Shown here: positions 1 to 8,353 of the stretch, one piece after another
Numbering within the stretch: position 1 is the first letter of the stretch
How the letters are laid out: each line of letters starts with the position of its first letter
Assembly (NCBI RefSeq): GCF_025994435.1
Contig: NZ_BAQK01000004.1
Span: 15,587 to 79,586 of the forward strand
DNA: 64,000 nucleotides
Direction: 5' to 3'
Source: Gluconacetobacter johannae
GTDB lineage: Bacteria > Pseudomonadota > Alphaproteobacteria > Acetobacterales > Acetobacteraceae
Notes under the pieces: model-generated
Database searches by the model: none
The model's input: only the letters and a program-made list of their open reading frames with translations
What the model was told of the DNA's origin: nothing
Made by a program: the position numbers and the translations under genes

Positions 1-531
1 ATTGCCGAGGACCGCGCCTTTATCGCGGCCCTGCGCCGGGTGGACACGCCGATCCGTCATGCCGCCGACGTGCGGGTCACCGTCTCGGGCCGCATCCTCG
101 GCCGGGCCAGGGGCGGGATGGCCGATACCATCGCGCGGCGGATGGAACGCCAGGACGCGGTGCTGGACGACAGCCTCGAACCGGCCGGCGACTGCCTGCG
201 CCGCGCCCGCGCCAGGGCATGGCTGCGACATCTGCATGACGAACAGGGGATAGGCCGCGACACGCGGGCGTCAACGGCCAGCCTGGCCGCGATGCTCGGC
301 GTCCCCACGCATCATGTGGCCCATCGGATGATAGGGCCGTATTTCGGCATGTGCTGGGAACGGCTTGAAGCCGAAACCCCGTCGCTGCGGCGGCGGCGCG
401 TCCACCGCAGCGACCTGGCATGGCATCATGCCCGGGCGGTGGACATCGTCGCCGGCCTGCTGGACGGACCCTGCATCCAGGACGACCGTCAGGTCCCCCT
501 GATGTCGCCGGCCAGCAGGTCGATCCGATAG
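1..531 (+). CDS. Glycosyltransferase, C-terminal part (5' end outside window)
   Basis: The frame is open from base 1 to a TAG at 529-531, so the gene is cut by the window edge. The visible 176 residues begin with EDRAFIAALRRVD and continue through a region with VRVTVSGRILGRARGGMADT, which resembles the C-terminal part of family 2 glycosyltransferases found beside PIG-L deacetylases and NodS-like methyltransferases. The sugar donor and acceptor cannot be told from this fragment. Its last 43 bases overlap the 3' end of the methyltransferase on the other strand, so the two genes converge. The family assignment rests partly on the neighbourhood and is moderate. Confidence 0.6.
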   Translation: MAEDRAFIAALRRVDTPIRHAADVRVTVSGRILGRARGGMADTIARRMERQDAVLDDSLEPAGDCLRRARARAWLRHLHDEQGIGRDTRASTASLAAMLGVPTHHVAHRMIGPYFGMCWERLEAETPSLRRRRVHRSDLAWHHARAVDIVAGLLDGPCIQDDRQVPLMSPASRSIR

Positions 532-1091
532 CCGTCCCGCCTTTCGGAAAAGGCGCCTGCCCATCCGGCCCCGCGACACTGCCCGAGGAAAAGATCGGCC
601 GCTTCGTCGCCCGTGCAGGGCGTATCCGTCGGCCCGGTCCAGTTCACCAGCAGGATCGACGCATCCGGCCGCGCAACCGCCAGAATCCGGTCGGCCAGGG
701 CCATGATGTCCGCCCGCGACAGGAAATACAGCAATTCCGAGACCACGATCAGGTCGCACGACCCCGGCGACAGGGCAGGAAACGCGCCGGGCAAGTGCCC
801 CTGGTGGAACGAGACCGCAGGCCAGCCCCGGCAGCGCGCCCGCGCCCGCCGTAACGCCGCCTCCGCCACATCCACGCCCAGAAGCCGCGCGCAACGGGGG
901 GCGAGTTCCGCCGTCATCACCCCGATGGAACAGCCGAGTTCCAGGGCGAAATCGAAACGCCGTTCGCCCAGCACCGCCAGCGTCCGGGCATATTTGCGGC
1001 GTTCATAGGCGCGGGTCTCGAACCCCCAGGGGTCGGGATGCGCGTCATACAGGCGGGCGAAGACCGATCCGGGCCAGCTTGCGCTACTCAT
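489..1091 (-). CDS. SAM-dependent methyltransferase (NodS-like)
   Basis: A 200-residue protein with the class I SAM-binding motif ELGCSIG at residues 51-57, followed by an acidic strand end (LLGVDVAEAAL) and a later motif IVVSELLYFL. The YDAHPDPWGFETRAYERRKY segment near the N-terminus is typical of NodS-like methyltransferases, which N-methylate chitooligosaccharide-type substrates in rhizobia; the substrate here is unknown. The start at 1091 is chosen because it overlaps the end of the PIG-L gene by 8 bases, a sign of translational coupling. A longer frame to 1166 is only the shadow of that gene. It is the last gene of a three-gene operon with the deacetylase and the acyl-CoA dehydrogenase. 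Confidence 0.8.
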   Translation of the reverse strand: MSSASWPGSVFARLYDAHPDPWGFETRAYERRKYARTLAVLGERRFDFALELGCSIGVMTAELAPRCARLLGVDVAEAALRRARARCRGWPAVSFHQGHLPGAFPALSPGSCDLIVVSELLYFLSRADIMALADRILAVARPDASILLVNWTGPTDTPCTGDEAADLFLGQCRGAGWAGAFSERRDGYRIDLLAGDIRGT

Positions 1092-1815
1092 GATCGAGAA
1101 AGACCTCGAAGGGCACATCGAAGGCCGACAGCAGAGTGTCCGGAAGACGGAATCCGGTCGGGTCATCCCCGATCAGGCCGCCATGCTGGCTTTCGTGCGC
1201 GCCGATCGCCTCGGCCTTCACCGTCAGGTAACGTGCGATATCGAGGCGCATCCCCTGCGGCGGCCGCTGGTCCAGTTCGGTGTCCGGCGCAATCAGCCAG
1301 CCCCACACCGGATAGGCGAGCAGGGACAGACCGCCGGATTGCCGTAACGCCACGCCCATTTTCCATGCGGCCTCATGATCGCAATGCGGGTCGTGACGCC
1401 AGGGGGCCAGGACCGTGCCGCACGCATGCCGCGCCGCCAGTCCGGCCAGGGTCTCCACCGCCCGGTCGAATGCCGGGCCTTCATGCGGCGCGGCGGCATC
1501 CGGCAGGCCGAGAAAGACGATGCGTGCGGGCGCGAGGCCGAGGAGGGAGACGGCGTGCCGCGCCTCGGCCTGCCGCCGGGCCCGCAGGCGCGCGGGCGGC
1601 CACGCGCGCGAATGAGGATGCGAGGCCGCGCCATCGGTCACGATCGCCACCAGCGGCGGCCGCCCGGCGGCGCAGCACGCCGCGATCAGCCCGCCGCAGC
1701 CCAGGCTCTCATCGTCGGCATGCGGGGCCAGCACCAGGGCGGTGCCCGGCACGATCCGGTCGAGCGGCCGGAAGGGCAAGGCCCGGAACGCATCCTGGAC
1801 CAGGCCGGCCTTCAT
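1084..1815 (-). CDS. PIG-L family deacetylase
   Basis: A 243-residue zinc-dependent N-deacetylase-like protein. The hallmark HADDE motif lies at residues 32-36 (LAPHADDESLGCGG), and the second metal-binding element HDPHCDHE is near residue 144. Members remove N-acetyl groups from GlcNAc-type sugars or related amides (LmbE, MshB, PIG-L). ATG at 1815 overlaps the upstream acyl-CoA dehydrogenase stop in an ATGA arrangement, so the genes are very likely co-transcribed. Together with the methyltransferase and glycosyltransferase it suggests processing of an amino-sugar glycan or lipid; this is inference. Confidence 0.85.
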   Translation of the reverse strand: MKAGLVQDAFRALPFRPLDRIVPGTALVLAPHADDESLGCGGLIAACCAAGRPPLVAIVTDGAASHPHSRAWPPARLRARRQAEARHAVSLLGLAPARIVFLGLPDAAAPHEGPAFDRAVETLAGLAARHACGTVLAPWRHDPHCDHEAAWKMGVALRQSGGLSLLAYPVWGWLIAPDTELDQRPPQGMRLDIARYLTVKAEAIGAHESQHGGLIGDDPTGFRLPDTLLSAFDVPFEVFLDHE

Positions 1816-2918
1816 GCCGGCCCCTCCGGCTGGGGCAGGTCGCGCCGGGTGAACCAGCCGGCCGCCTCGACCAGCGTTTCGTCGGGCGCGGGCTGGCGCA
1901 GATAGGTCGCCAGGTCGCGCAGGATCCGCTCGACGACATTGCTGGTCACGAAAGCCGACAGGCCGAGCCCCCGCTGCACCAGTTCGATGACATCCAGCCC
2001 GGCGCGCTCGGTCGCGATCCGGGCCAGATTGACCGTGGCGGCGACGTCGCCGGGGTCGAAGCCCCGCCCTTCCGCCACCAGCGCGGCCTTTCTGGCCCAC
2101 AGCGCGGCCGTTTCCCGCGCGATCAGCGCCAGGCCCACGCGCACCCGCTGATGGGGGTCGCCATCACGCGCCCGGTCCGCCAGTTGCAGGCGCAACAGGT
2201 CCACCAGCCGGTCGATCCCGCCCAGCGCCACGGCGATGCCCCGCCACGCCCCGGCCGAAAACTCCGGCTGGCGCAGGTAATCGCCCGGCTGTCCGACCAG
2301 CGCGTCCGGCGTCAGGACCACGCCCGTGAAATCGCAGCGCCCGGTGCCCGCCCCGCGCATGCCGCTGACGTCGCCGACCGACAGGCTGGCCGAACCGGCG
2401 TCGTCGCGCGGGACCAGGATCAGGCGCGTGTCGCCGTTCGCGGCCCGCGCCGTTATCAAGGGGCGCGTGACCTGCAAGGCCCCGGAGGCGAACAGTTTTT
2501 CGCCGTGCAGCACGATCGCCGCGCCATCGTCGTGGAAACGAACGGGTTCGACCCCTTCCGTGACCCAGATGCCCAGCAGCGCCCCGTCGCGCACGTCCGC
2601 CGCCACCCGCCGCATCTGCGCGTCCGTGCCATAACGGGCAACCAGCCGGATGGCATTCACATGCCCTTCCAGCAACCGCCCCACCGCCAGGCTGCCCTGC
2701 CCCACCAGGCGCAGCAGCCGCAGAAGACCCAGGGCGCCCGCCGGCTCGGTTCCATATCCCCGTCCACCCCATGCGCGCGGCAACGGGGCGGAAAACGCCC
2801 CCAGATGTCGCAAATGGGCCATGCCCTCGCGCGGAAAGGCGGCCGCGCCGTCATTCTCCGACGCTTCCTGTTCCAGGGCCGGCAGCAAGGCGACCAGGGC
2901 GGCAAAGGGAAAATTCAT
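1812..2918 (-). CDS. Acyl-CoA dehydrogenase family protein
   Basis: A 368-residue protein resembling acyl-CoA dehydrogenases over its whole length. It has an all-alpha N-terminal part (MAHLRHLGAFSAPLP), a central segment with LGIWVTEG and LHGEKLFASGAL that matches the flavin and substrate beta-domain, and a C-terminal helical part. A general-base Glu was not confidently placed, so catalysis is uncertain. ATG 2918 is chosen; an in-frame ATG at 2939 is possible. First gene of the operon with PIG-L and the methyltransferase. Its presence in a glycan-type cluster suggests modification of an acyl chain (inference). Confidence 0.8.
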   Translation of the reverse strand: MNFPFAALVALLPALEQEASENDGAAAFPREGMAHLRHLGAFSAPLPRAWGGRGYGTEPAGALGLLRLLRLVGQGSLAVGRLLEGHVNAIRLVARYGTDAQMRRVAADVRDGALLGIWVTEGVEPVRFHDDGAAIVLHGEKLFASGALQVTRPLITARAANGDTRLILVPRDDAGSASLSVGDVSGMRGAGTGRCDFTGVVLTPDALVGQPGDYLRQPEFSAGAWRGIAVALGGIDRLVDLLRLQLADRARDGDPHQRVRVGLALIARETAALWARKAALVAEGRGFDPGDVAATVNLARIATERAGLDVIELVQRGLGLSAFVTSNVVERILRDLATYLRQPAPDETLVEAAGWFTRRDLPQPEGPA

Positions 2919-2991
2919 GCCCGACCCAACGCCCCGCACGCCGGGATGTTTCCCCAGCGGGCGGCGTGCGAAGGGCGAAGCCCGACCTTCC

Positions 2992-3600
2992 TTACGGTGT
3001 CTCGCCGTCCACCACGCGCGGCACCGACTGCCCGCGCGTCAGGTCGGTGATCCGCGCCACGGCCTCGGCCATCCGGTCGTCGGGGACGGCGATCACCAGC
3101 GCCGCGCCGGTCGCGTCGAATGCCTCGTCCTCGACCGTCGCGTCCAGCGCGCCCAGCCGCGCGCGCAGCAGCGCCAGATCGGCGAAGCCGCAATGCAGGG
3201 CCAGGCGCGTCGTCGGCACGATCGGCACCCGGGGGGCCAGGCGCAGGCATTCCGCCGCCGTCCCGCCATAGGCGCGGACCAGCCCGCCCGCCCCCAGCTT
3301 GATGCCGCCGAACCAGCGCGTGACCACCACGACCGTCCGGTCGAACCCCTGCCCGTCGATCACCTGCAGGATCGGCCGGCCGGCGGTGCCGCCGGGTTCG
3401 CCGTCATCGTCGCTGCGGTAATCCTGCCCGATGCGGTACGCCCAGCAATTATGGGTGGCGTCGGCGATGCCGACCGCGCGCACGAAGGCCATCGCCTCGG
3501 CCGGGCAGGCGACCGGGGCCGCCTGCGCCAGGAACACGCTTTTGCGGACCTCGCGCTCCAGCCGGGCGGGGGCTGTGAGCATGACGCGCCCGGCGGTCAT
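2992..3600 (-). CDS. YigZ/IMPACT (UPF0029) family protein
   Basis: A 202-residue protein of the YigZ family: an N-terminal UPF0029 domain with VTRWFGGIKLGAGGLVRAYG near residues 98-117, and a C-terminal ferredoxin-like domain (DUF1949 type). The bacterial role is poorly defined; eukaryotic IMPACT binds GCN1. The ATG at 3600 overlaps the radA stop (TCAT on the plus strand), so it is translationally coupled to radA. The much longer open frame upstream of this ATG is a shadow of radA and mlaF and was not used. Confidence 0.88.
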   Translation of the reverse strand: MTAGRVMLTAPARLEREVRKSVFLAQAAPVACPAEAMAFVRAVGIADATHNCWAYRIGQDYRSDDDGEPGGTAGRPILQVIDGQGFDRTVVVVTRWFGGIKLGAGGLVRAYGGTAAECLRLAPRVPIVPTTRLALHCGFADLALLRARLGALDATVEDEAFDATGAALVIAVPDDRMAEAVARITDLTRGQSVPRVVDGETP

Positions 3601-5009
3601 GCCGCGTCCCCGTCCCCCTCCACGCCGCCGAACAGCGCCACCAGGTCGCCCAGATGCCCGATCTCGTTCAGGTGCAGCCCCTCGGGCGCCACCAGCCGCG
3701 TGTTGCCCCTGGCGACCCGGCGCGGCAGGAAGGCGGCGTCGAAGCCCAGCTTCTGCGCCTCCTTCAGGCGGGCGTCGGCCTGGGCGACCTGCCGGACCTC
3801 GCCCGACAGGCCGACCTCGCCGAAATAGACCGCGCCGGCATGGGTCGGCCGCCCGGTGGCGGCGGACACCAGCGCCGCCGCCACCGCCAGGTCGGCCGCC
3901 GGTTCCAGCACCCGCAGGCCGCCGGCGATGTTCAGGTGCACATCCATGCCGTGCAGCTTCATGCCGCAACGTGCTTCCAGCACCGCCAGCAGCATGTTCA
4001 GCCGCGAGGAATCCCAGCCGACCACCGCGCGGCGCGGCGCGGAATCGCCGGATTTGGGCGACAGCAGGGCCTGGACCTCCAGCAGCACCGGGCGCGTGCC
4101 CTCGATTCCGGCGAAGACCGCCGACCCGGCGATATGGCCGCGCCGTTCCGCCAGGAACAGGGCGGAGGGGTTGGGGACCTCGACCAGCCCCTGGTCGGTC
4201 ATGGCGAAGACGCCGATCTCGTCCGTGGCGCCGAAGCGGTTCTTGGCGGCGCGCAGGATGCGGAACTGGTGGCCGCGATCGCCCTCGAAATACATCACGG
4301 CGTCGACCATGTGTTCCAGCACGCGCGGGCCGGCCAGCGCCCCTTCCTTGGTCACGTGCCCGACCAGGATCAGGCTGAAGCCCCGCTGCTTGGCCAGGCG
4401 GATCAGTTCGAACGCGGTGGCGCGAACCTGGCTGACGGTGCCGGGCGCGCTGTCCACGCTTTCCAGCCACATCGTCTGGATCGAATCGATGACCACCAGC
4501 GTCACGTCGCGCTCGGCCTCCAGCGTGCCGGCGATGTCGGTCACGTTGATCGCCGCCGCCAGGTCCAGCCCCGGCGCGTCCAGCCCCAGACGCCGGGCGC
4601 GCAGGCGGATCTGGTCCACCGCCTCCTCGCCCGAGATGTACATGACCCGCCGGCCGCTGCCGGCCAGCGCGCAGGCCGCCTGCAGCAGCAGCGTCGATTT
4701 GCCGATGCCCGGATCGCCGCCCACCAGCACCACCGAGGCCGGGACCAGGCCGCCGCCCAGCACCCGGTCCAGCTCGCCGATGCGGGTGCCGATGCGCGGC
4801 GGCGGCTCCGCCTGGCCGTCGAGGCTGACGAAGGCGATCTTCGCCCCCCGGGCGCGGCGGGTGGCGGGTGCTCCGGTCGCCGACGGGGTCGCTTCCTCCT
4901 CGACGATGCTGTTCCATGCGCCGCAGGCCTCGCACCGGCCGGCCCATTTGGGGAAGGCCGCCCCGCAGGACTGGCAGACATATCGGGGCGACGACGGACG
5001 ACGGGCCAA
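3597..5009 (-). CDS. radA: DNA repair protein RadA
   Basis: A 470-residue RadA/Sms helicase-like ATPase that promotes branch migration during recombinational repair. A four-cysteine zinc finger sits at Cys12, Cys15, Cys26 and Cys29. Walker A (GGDPGIGKST) is near residues 97-106, the RadA-specific KNRFG motif follows (RAAKNRFGATDE), and a Lon-like domain forms the C-terminus. Length and order match the family. It precedes the YigZ gene with a 4-base overlap, and the mlaF stop lies 39 bases upstream of its start. Confidence 0.96.
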   Translation of the reverse strand: MARRPSSPRYVCQSCGAAFPKWAGRCEACGAWNSIVEEEATPSATGAPATRRARGAKIAFVSLDGQAEPPPRIGTRIGELDRVLGGGLVPASVVLVGGDPGIGKSTLLLQAACALAGSGRRVMYISGEEAVDQIRLRARRLGLDAPGLDLAAAINVTDIAGTLEAERDVTLVVIDSIQTMWLESVDSAPGTVSQVRATAFELIRLAKQRGFSLILVGHVTKEGALAGPRVLEHMVDAVMYFEGDRGHQFRILRAAKNRFGATDEIGVFAMTDQGLVEVPNPSALFLAERRGHIAGSAVFAGIEGTRPVLLEVQALLSPKSGDSAPRRAVVGWDSSRLNMLLAVLEARCGMKLHGMDVHLNIAGGLRVLEPAADLAVAAALVSAATGRPTHAGAVYFGEVGLSGEVRQVAQADARLKEAQKLGFDAAFLPRRVARGNTRLVAPEGLHLNEIGHLGDLVALFGGVEGDGDAA

Positions 5010-5048
5010 GCGACGTAACTCCGGAAAACGGACGGGGCGGCGCGCGTG

Positions 5049-5840
5049 CTAGCGACGCAGTTCCATGCTGATCGGCCCTTCGCGCCGGCCATGCGTGAAC
5101 TGGTCCACCATGGGGTTGCCGCTGTCCAGCAGCGCCGACGCCGGCCCCTGCCAGATCAGCTTGCCCTGATATAGCATGGCCGCCCGGTCGCCAATCCGCC
5201 GGGCCGAGGCCATGTCGTGGGTGATGGCGATGGCGGTCGAACCCAGCCGGCGCACGCAATCGACGATCAGCCCGTCGATCACCGCCCCCATGATCGGGTC
5301 CAGCCCGGTGGTCGGTTCGTCGAAGAACAGGATGTCCGGCTGCGACGCGATGGCGCGGGCCAGGCCGACGCGCTTCTGCATGCCGCCCGACAGTTCGGAG
5401 GGGTACAGCGCGCCGACCGAGGGGTCCAGCCCCACCTGTTCCAGCACCCGGCCGGCATGGGCGCGGGCCTCGGCGCGGGGCATGCGCGCGCCGTGCCGAC
5501 GCCCGGCCGCCATCAGGCCGAAGGCCACGTTTTCCCAGACGCTGAGGCTGTCGAACAGGGCGCCGTTCTGGAACAGCATGCCGATCTTCTCGATCGCGCC
5601 TTCGCGCCGGCGCGCGGGCAGGGTCAGGATGTCCACGCCGTCGATCTCGATCGACCCGGAATCGGGCGCGATCAGGCCCAGGATGCAGCGCAGCAGCACC
5701 GATTTGCCGCTGCCCGACCCGCCGATGACGACGCACGACGTCCCCGGCATGACGTCGAGGTCGATCCCGTCGAGCACCCTTTTGGAGCCGAAGGATTTGG
5801 TCAGGCCGCGAATGCGGATCTTGGGTGTTGCGTCCGTCAT
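5049..5840 (-). CDS. mlaF: ABC transporter ATP-binding protein MlaF
   Basis: A 263-residue ATPase with Walker A GGSGSGKS at residues 40-47, signature LSGGMQKR, and Walker B ILFFDEPTTGLDPI. The MQKRVGLARA and TTGLDPIMGAVID segments are typical of MlaF, which drives phospholipid movement between the inner and outer membranes to maintain lipid asymmetry. ATG 5840 overlaps the mlaE stop (ATGA), so the pair forms a translationally coupled unit. The substrate-binding MlaD and the other Mla proteins are not in the window. Confidence 0.9.
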   Translation of the reverse strand: MTDATPKIRIRGLTKSFGSKRVLDGIDLDVMPGTSCVVIGGSGSGKSVLLRCILGLIAPDSGSIEIDGVDILTLPARRREGAIEKIGMLFQNGALFDSLSVWENVAFGLMAAGRRHGARMPRAEARAHAGRVLEQVGLDPSVGALYPSELSGGMQKRVGLARAIASQPDILFFDEPTTGLDPIMGAVIDGLIVDCVRRLGSTAIAITHDMASARRIGDRAAMLYQGKLIWQGPASALLDSGNPMVDQFTHGRREGPISMELRR

Positions 5841-6622
5841 TGCGAGAAGAACACGTCGGTCAGCAGGTAATCGAACGCCAGCAGCAGGATCGAGGCCCCC
5901 ACCACGGCCGAGGTCGTGGCCGCCCCCACCCCTTCCGCGCCGCCGCGGCTGTGATAGCCGTGATAGCAGCCCATCAGCGCGATCAGGAACCCGAAGACCG
6001 CCGCCTTGGCCAGCCCCACGGTGATGTCGATCGGTTTCACCGTCGTCAGGGTCGCGGCGATATAGGCCGGGGCCGAGAAATCGAGCTTGACGACCGACAC
6101 CGTGAACCCGCCCATCACGCCCAGGATGTCGGCCACCAGCACCAGGAACGGCAGCGCCAGCGTCCCGGCCAGCAGCCGGGGCGTCACCAGGTATTTCACC
6201 GGATTGGTCGAAAGCGTGGTCAGGGCGTCCACCTGGTCGGTCACGCGCATCGTCCCGATTTCCGCCGCCATCGCGGCGCCGACGCGGCCCGCCACCATCA
6301 ACCCGGCCAGCACGGGGCCGAGTTCGCGGGTGACCGACAGCACCACGATCCCGGCGATCGCGCTTTGCACATGGTACTGGGCGAAGCCGGTATAGGATTG
6401 CAGGGCGATGACCCCGCCCGAGAACAGCGCCGTCAGCGCCACCACGGGCAGCGAGAAGAATCCGATCTCGACCAGCGAGCCCAGGAAGATCCGCCAGTAG
6501 AAGGGCGGGCGAACCAGGTGCGACAGGCCGGCCAGGCCGAACAGCGCCATGGCCCCGGCCGTCCGGACCAGATTCAGCGCCGCGCGGCCCAGCGCCGCGA
6601 TGAAATCGAGAATGGCGTTCAC
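5837..6622 (-). CDS. mlaE: MlaE family ABC transporter permease
   Basis: A 261-residue inner-membrane permease. It begins with an amphipathic interfacial helix (MNAILDFIAALGRAALNL) and has about five membrane helices. Conserved family segments are visible: ELGPVLAGLMVAGRVGAAMAAE (split here by eye near the middle), MRVTDQVDALTTL and LLAFDYLLTDVF. MlaE dimerises and carries phospholipid for MlaF. First gene of the mlaE-mlaF unit, and radA follows. A predicted small RNA lies 147 bases upstream on the same strand and ends in a strong terminator, so mlaE needs its own promoter between 6,622 and 6,769. Confidence 0.9.
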   Translation of the reverse strand: MNAILDFIAALGRAALNLVRTAGAMALFGLAGLSHLVRPPFYWRIFLGSLVEIGFFSLPVVALTALFSGGVIALQSYTGFAQYHVQSAIAGIVVLSVTRELGPVLAGLMVAGRVGAAMAAEIGTMRVTDQVDALTTLSTNPVKYLVTPRLLAGTLALPFLVLVADILGVMGGFTVSVVKLDFSAPAYIAATLTTVKPIDITVGLAKAAVFGFLIALMGCYHGYHSRGGAEGVGAATTSAVVGASILLLAFDYLLTDVFFSQ

Positions 6623-6768
6623 GAGAGACGCCGCAGGCCGTCCGGGCAGGTCGATCCGGGGTGGGCACGTCTGGCAGGTCGATAAGGCATGACACTGCCG
6701 TAGCGCGGGACGACGGGCACGTCAAAACAAGGACGCCCCGACCGGCGCGCAAAACGCGCCCTGAAAAC

Positions 6769-6797
6769 AAAAAAAAAGCGGCGTCCAAAAACGCCGC
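6769..6797 (-). terminator. Strong intrinsic terminator of the small RNA
   Basis: On the minus strand a perfect 7-bp stem GCGGCGT/ACGCCGC with loop TTTTGG is followed by nine consecutive T. No protein-coding gene on this strand lies just upstream, so the terminator must end a non-coding transcript. Confidence 0.85.
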
Positions 6798-6847
6798 CGT
6801 AGTTTAGGGAGGAAACGTCCATGAAGCGCGCGTGGGCGCCACTTCAT
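6769..6847 (-). ncRNA. Predicted small RNA with exposed anti-Shine-Dalgarno sequence
   Basis: Read on the minus strand, the segment has every part of a trans-acting small RNA. A 5' stem-loop pairs ATGAAG with CTTCAT (plus-strand 6842-6847 and 6821-6826). A short linker contains TTTCCTCCC (plus 6807-6815), complementary to ribosome-binding sites. It ends with GCGGCGT/ACGCCGC around a 6-base loop and nine T residues. A sigma-70-like promoter sits directly upstream (TTGACC, 18-base spacer, CATAGA), placing the start near 6847, at the first base of the 5' stem. It resembles in design the alphaproteobacterial small RNAs carrying CCUCC motifs; homology to a named family was not tested. Confidence 0.6.
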
Positions 6848-6853
6848 CCCTCA

Positions 6854-6883
6854 TCTATGGCGGGCGGACCGCCGGCGGGTCAA
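6854..6883 (-). promoter_or_regulatory. Candidate sigma-70 promoter of the small RNA
   Basis: On the minus strand TTGACC (complement of 6878-6883) and CATAGA (complement of 6854-6859) are separated by 18 bases. The -35 matches five of six consensus positions and the -10 is weaker. Transcription would start at about 6847, exactly where the small RNA 5' hairpin begins, which supports the call. Confidence 0.5.
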
Positions 6884-7020
6884 GCAAATTGTGCGGCGCA
6901 AAAATATGCCGCCGACGCGCCGGGACGGAGGCCGGCCCCGCGCGCCTCTGGCCAAATCCGACCCCGCGCTCCATAGTCCGGCGCAACCGGGAATGTCCCT
7001 GTCTTTTCGGGAGGATGTCC

Positions 7021-8346
7021 GTGCACATCGCAATGATCGGCGGAGGGTATGTCGGCCTCGTCTCCGCGGCCTGCTTCGCCGAGTTCGGCAACGACGTTTC
7101 GGTGGTCGAGATTGACCCTGCCCGGCTGGCGGCCCTGCGCGACGGCCGCATCCCCATCTACGAACCGGGGCTGGATACGCTGGTCGCCGACAATATCCGC
7201 GCCGGCCGCCTCTCCTTCGGCCATGACATCGCCGCCGCCGTCCGGGGGGCGGAGGCGATCTTCATCGCCGTCGGCACCCCGCCGCGCAACGGCGACGGCC
7301 AGGCCGACCTGACCTATGTCCACGAGGCCGCGCGGCAGATCGCCCGCGCCATGTCGGATTATGCCGTCATCGTCACCAAATCGACGGTACCGGTCGGCAC
7401 CAGCCGCCGCATCGCCGAGATCATGCGCCAGACCTGCCCCGACCTGGCGTTCGACGTGGCCTCGAACCCCGAATTCCTGCGCGAGGGCAATGCGATCGGC
7501 GATTTCATGAAGCCCGACCGCGTCATCGTCGGCCTGGACGAGGACGCGCCCGACGGCGGCGCCCGCGCCCGCGCGGTGCTGGGCAGCCTCTACCGGCCGC
7601 TCTCTCTGATCGAGGCGCCGGTCCTGTTCGTGAAGCTGGAAACCGCCGAACTGACCAAGTACGCCTCCAATTCGTTCCTGGCGATGAAGATCTCGTTCAT
7701 CAACGAAATGGCCGACCTGTGCGAACGCGTGGGCGCCAATGTCCACGACCTGGCGCGCGGCATGGGCCTGGACGGACGGATCGGCCGGAAATTCCTGCAT
7801 CCCGGCCCAGGCTATGGCGGGTCGTGCTTCCCCAAGGACACGCTGGCCCTGACCCGCATCGCGCAGGAAGCCGGCACGCCCACGCGCCTGATCGAGGCCA
7901 CGGTCGGCGTCAACGACGCGCGCAAGGTGGCGATGGCCAGCCGGATCGTCGCGGCGTGCGGCGGGTCGGTGCAGGGCAGGACCATCGCCGTGCTGGGCCT
8001 GACCTTCAAGCCCGAGACCGACGACATGCGCGAGGCCCCGTCGATCCCCATCCTGGTCCGGCTGGCCGAGCGCGGGGCCGATATCCGCGCCTTCGACCCG
8101 GTCGGGATGGCGGCCGCCCGCCCCCACCTGCCGCCCGCCATCACCTATTGCGACAGCGCGCTGGACGCGGCGCGGGGCGCCGACGTCCTGGTGGTCCTGA
8201 CCGAATGGAACGCATTCCGCGCCCTGTCGCCGGTCCATCTGGCCACGGCGATGCGCGGCCGGACGATCGTCGACCTGCGGAACATCTTCGACCCCGCCGC
8301 CATGCGCGGGGCGGGCTTCACCTACAATTCGGTCGGGCGGCCCTGA
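7021..8346 (+). CDS. ugd: UDP-glucose/GDP-mannose dehydrogenase family protein
   Basis: A 441-residue NAD-dependent sugar-nucleotide dehydrogenase, most like UDP-glucose 6-dehydrogenase, which makes UDP-glucuronate for exopolysaccharide. The N-terminal Rossmann fold shows IGGGYVGLVSAACFAEFG. The central dimerisation helix region contains KYASNSFLAMKISFINE. The catalytic Cys is in GYGGSCFPKDT near residue 269, and the C-terminal UDP-binding domain has LGLTFKPETDDMREAPS. GTG 7021 is chosen because GGGAGG at 7009-7014 is spaced 6 bases from it. The in-frame ATG at 7015 directly abuts that site, and a still longer frame to 6832 runs into the small RNA. It stands alone and converges with the MFS gene. 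Confidence 0.9.
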   Translation: MHIAMIGGGYVGLVSAACFAEFGNDVSVVEIDPARLAALRDGRIPIYEPGLDTLVADNIRAGRLSFGHDIAAAVRGAEAIFIAVGTPPRNGDGQADLTYVHEAARQIARAMSDYAVIVTKSTVPVGTSRRIAEIMRQTCPDLAFDVASNPEFLREGNAIGDFMKPDRVIVGLDEDAPDGGARARAVLGSLYRPLSLIEAPVLFVKLETAELTKYASNSFLAMKISFINEMADLCERVGANVHDLARGMGLDGRIGRKFLHPGPGYGGSCFPKDTLALTRIAQEAGTPTRLIEATVGVNDARKVAMASRIVAACGGSVQGRTIAVLGLTFKPETDDMREAPSIPILVRLAERGADIRAFDPVGMAAARPHLPPAITYCDSALDAARGADVLVVLTEWNAFRALSPVHLATAMRGRTIVDLRNIFDPAAMRGAGFTYNSVGRP

Positions 8347-8353
8347 CGGTTCG

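Noticed and set aside
1038..3050. Long plus-strand open frame opposite the PIG-L and acyl-CoA dehydrogenase genes
   Set aside because: Low-complexity Arg/Pro/Gly translation; the minus-strand genes have clear families.
6821..6976. A 51-codon plus-strand frame with GGGAGG upstream, possible leader peptide of ugd
   Set aside because: The apparent ribosome site is just the complement of the small RNA anti-SD stretch. The peptide has no family resemblance, and the minus-strand promoter and terminator explain the region better.
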